Part shown: positions 15,604-15,685 of the stretch, piece by piece
Layout: the number at the start of each line of letters is the position of its first letter
Numbering within the stretch: position 1 is the stretch's first letter
Assembly (NCBI GenBank): GCA_963825255.1
Contig: CAWGSF010000006.1
Span: 1 to 15,685, forward strand
Length of the DNA: 15,685 nt
Direction of reading: 5' to 3'
Source: JAIBJN01 sp963825255
GTDB taxonomy: Bacteria; Actinomycetota; Thermoleophilia; Gaiellales; Gaiellaceae
The notes under the pieces: model-generated
The model's input: only the letters and a program-made list of their open reading frames with translations
What the model was told of the DNA's origin: nothing
Database searches by the model: none
Translations under genes and position numbers: made by a program

Positions 15604-15685
15604 CTAGCGAGGCACGGGGCGCGCCCGGAGGGTGACTCCCAGCCGGGCGCGGTGCCGCGTGTAGAGAGGGACGGGAGCGACGGGA
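15604..15685 (-). CDS. Possible C-terminal end of a leftward gene
   Basis: A minus-strand frame of 26 codons ending at TAG 15606-15604 reads PVAPVPLYTRHRARLGVTLR, then ARPVPR. Most third positions are G or C, as in the real genes here. The piece is too short to identify, and it overlaps a strong hairpin (15621-15650), so the reading is weak. Confidence 0.25.
   Translation of the reverse strand, partial: PVAPVPLYTRHRARLGVTLRARPVPR
15621..15650. repeat. Strong GC-rich inverted repeat (hairpin)
   Basis: GCGCCCGG (15621-15628) pairs perfectly with CCGGGCGC (15643-15650), and inside it GGG (15630-15632) can pair with CCC (15638-15640) around a short loop. GGCAC (15611-15615) and GTGCC (15652-15656) may extend the stem. 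No T-run follows on either strand, so it is not a standard intrinsic terminator, though U-less hairpins may terminate in actinobacteria. It lies about 100 bases after the acetyltransferase stop. Confidence 0.45.

Noticed and set aside
1..15685. CRISPR array, tRNA, rRNA, insertion sequence, phage or toxin-antitoxin genes.
   Set aside because: Reading both strands, I saw no regularly spaced direct repeats, cloverleaf with a CCA-type end, transposase motif or small paired toxin-antitoxin frames.

Overview
The window is very GC-rich DNA (one sampled 60-base line in ftsH counts 77% G+C) with strong G/C preference at third codon positions. It carries actinobacterial-style genes: GTG starts, stop/start overlaps, a WYL regulator, and NosFY-like ABC exporters. 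A member of Actinomycetota, perhaps a soil Thermoleophilia-like lineage, is my best guess. That is inference from gene style; no rRNA or other marker here proves it.

Layout. At the left edge the first codons of an uncharacterised gene run leftward (1-149), divergent from a WYL-domain regulator (231-1184). A CBS-BON protein (1203-1885, minus) is divergent from a P2-type, probably calcium-transporting, ATPase (2000-4528, plus), with a 14-base perfect palindrome between them. A DUF1579-like protein (4544-5114, plus) converges on a minus-strand pair: an aldo/keto reductase (5665-6671) followed by a TetR regulator (5039-5650). A 24-base inverted repeat at 6725-6748 lies upstream of the pair and is a good candidate TetR operator. 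Next, on the plus strand, come an unusual pyruvate-kinase-like protein (6997-8408) and a PEP mutase/isocitrate lyase superfamily enzyme (8493-9282). On the minus strand, two ABC-2 exporters sit in a four-gene ATPase-permease-ATPase-permease operon (12792 down to 9293) in which each stop overlaps the next start. Upstream of that is ftsH (12924-14893, minus), divergent from a GNAT acetyltransferase (15056-15523, plus). The last ~160 bases hold a strong GC hairpin and perhaps the tail of a leftward gene.

Sequence quality matters here. Most of the longer genes are split by one-base indels, yet their catalytic motifs survive on both sides of every break. Many of the breaks I could place are single extra C or G bases. 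The P-type ATPase and the aldo/keto reductase are worst hit, and ftsH, usually important for growth, is also broken. I read these as assembly or consensus errors rather than gene decay, so several CDS entries are given as corrected spans covering more than one frame.

I see no CRISPR array, transposase, phage gene, tRNA or rRNA, and no clear novel system. The most informative points are the TetR operator, the pyruvate-kinase-like protein with an N-terminal extension and a lost C-terminal part, the tandem coupled exporters, and the altered histidine position in the aldo/keto reductase.
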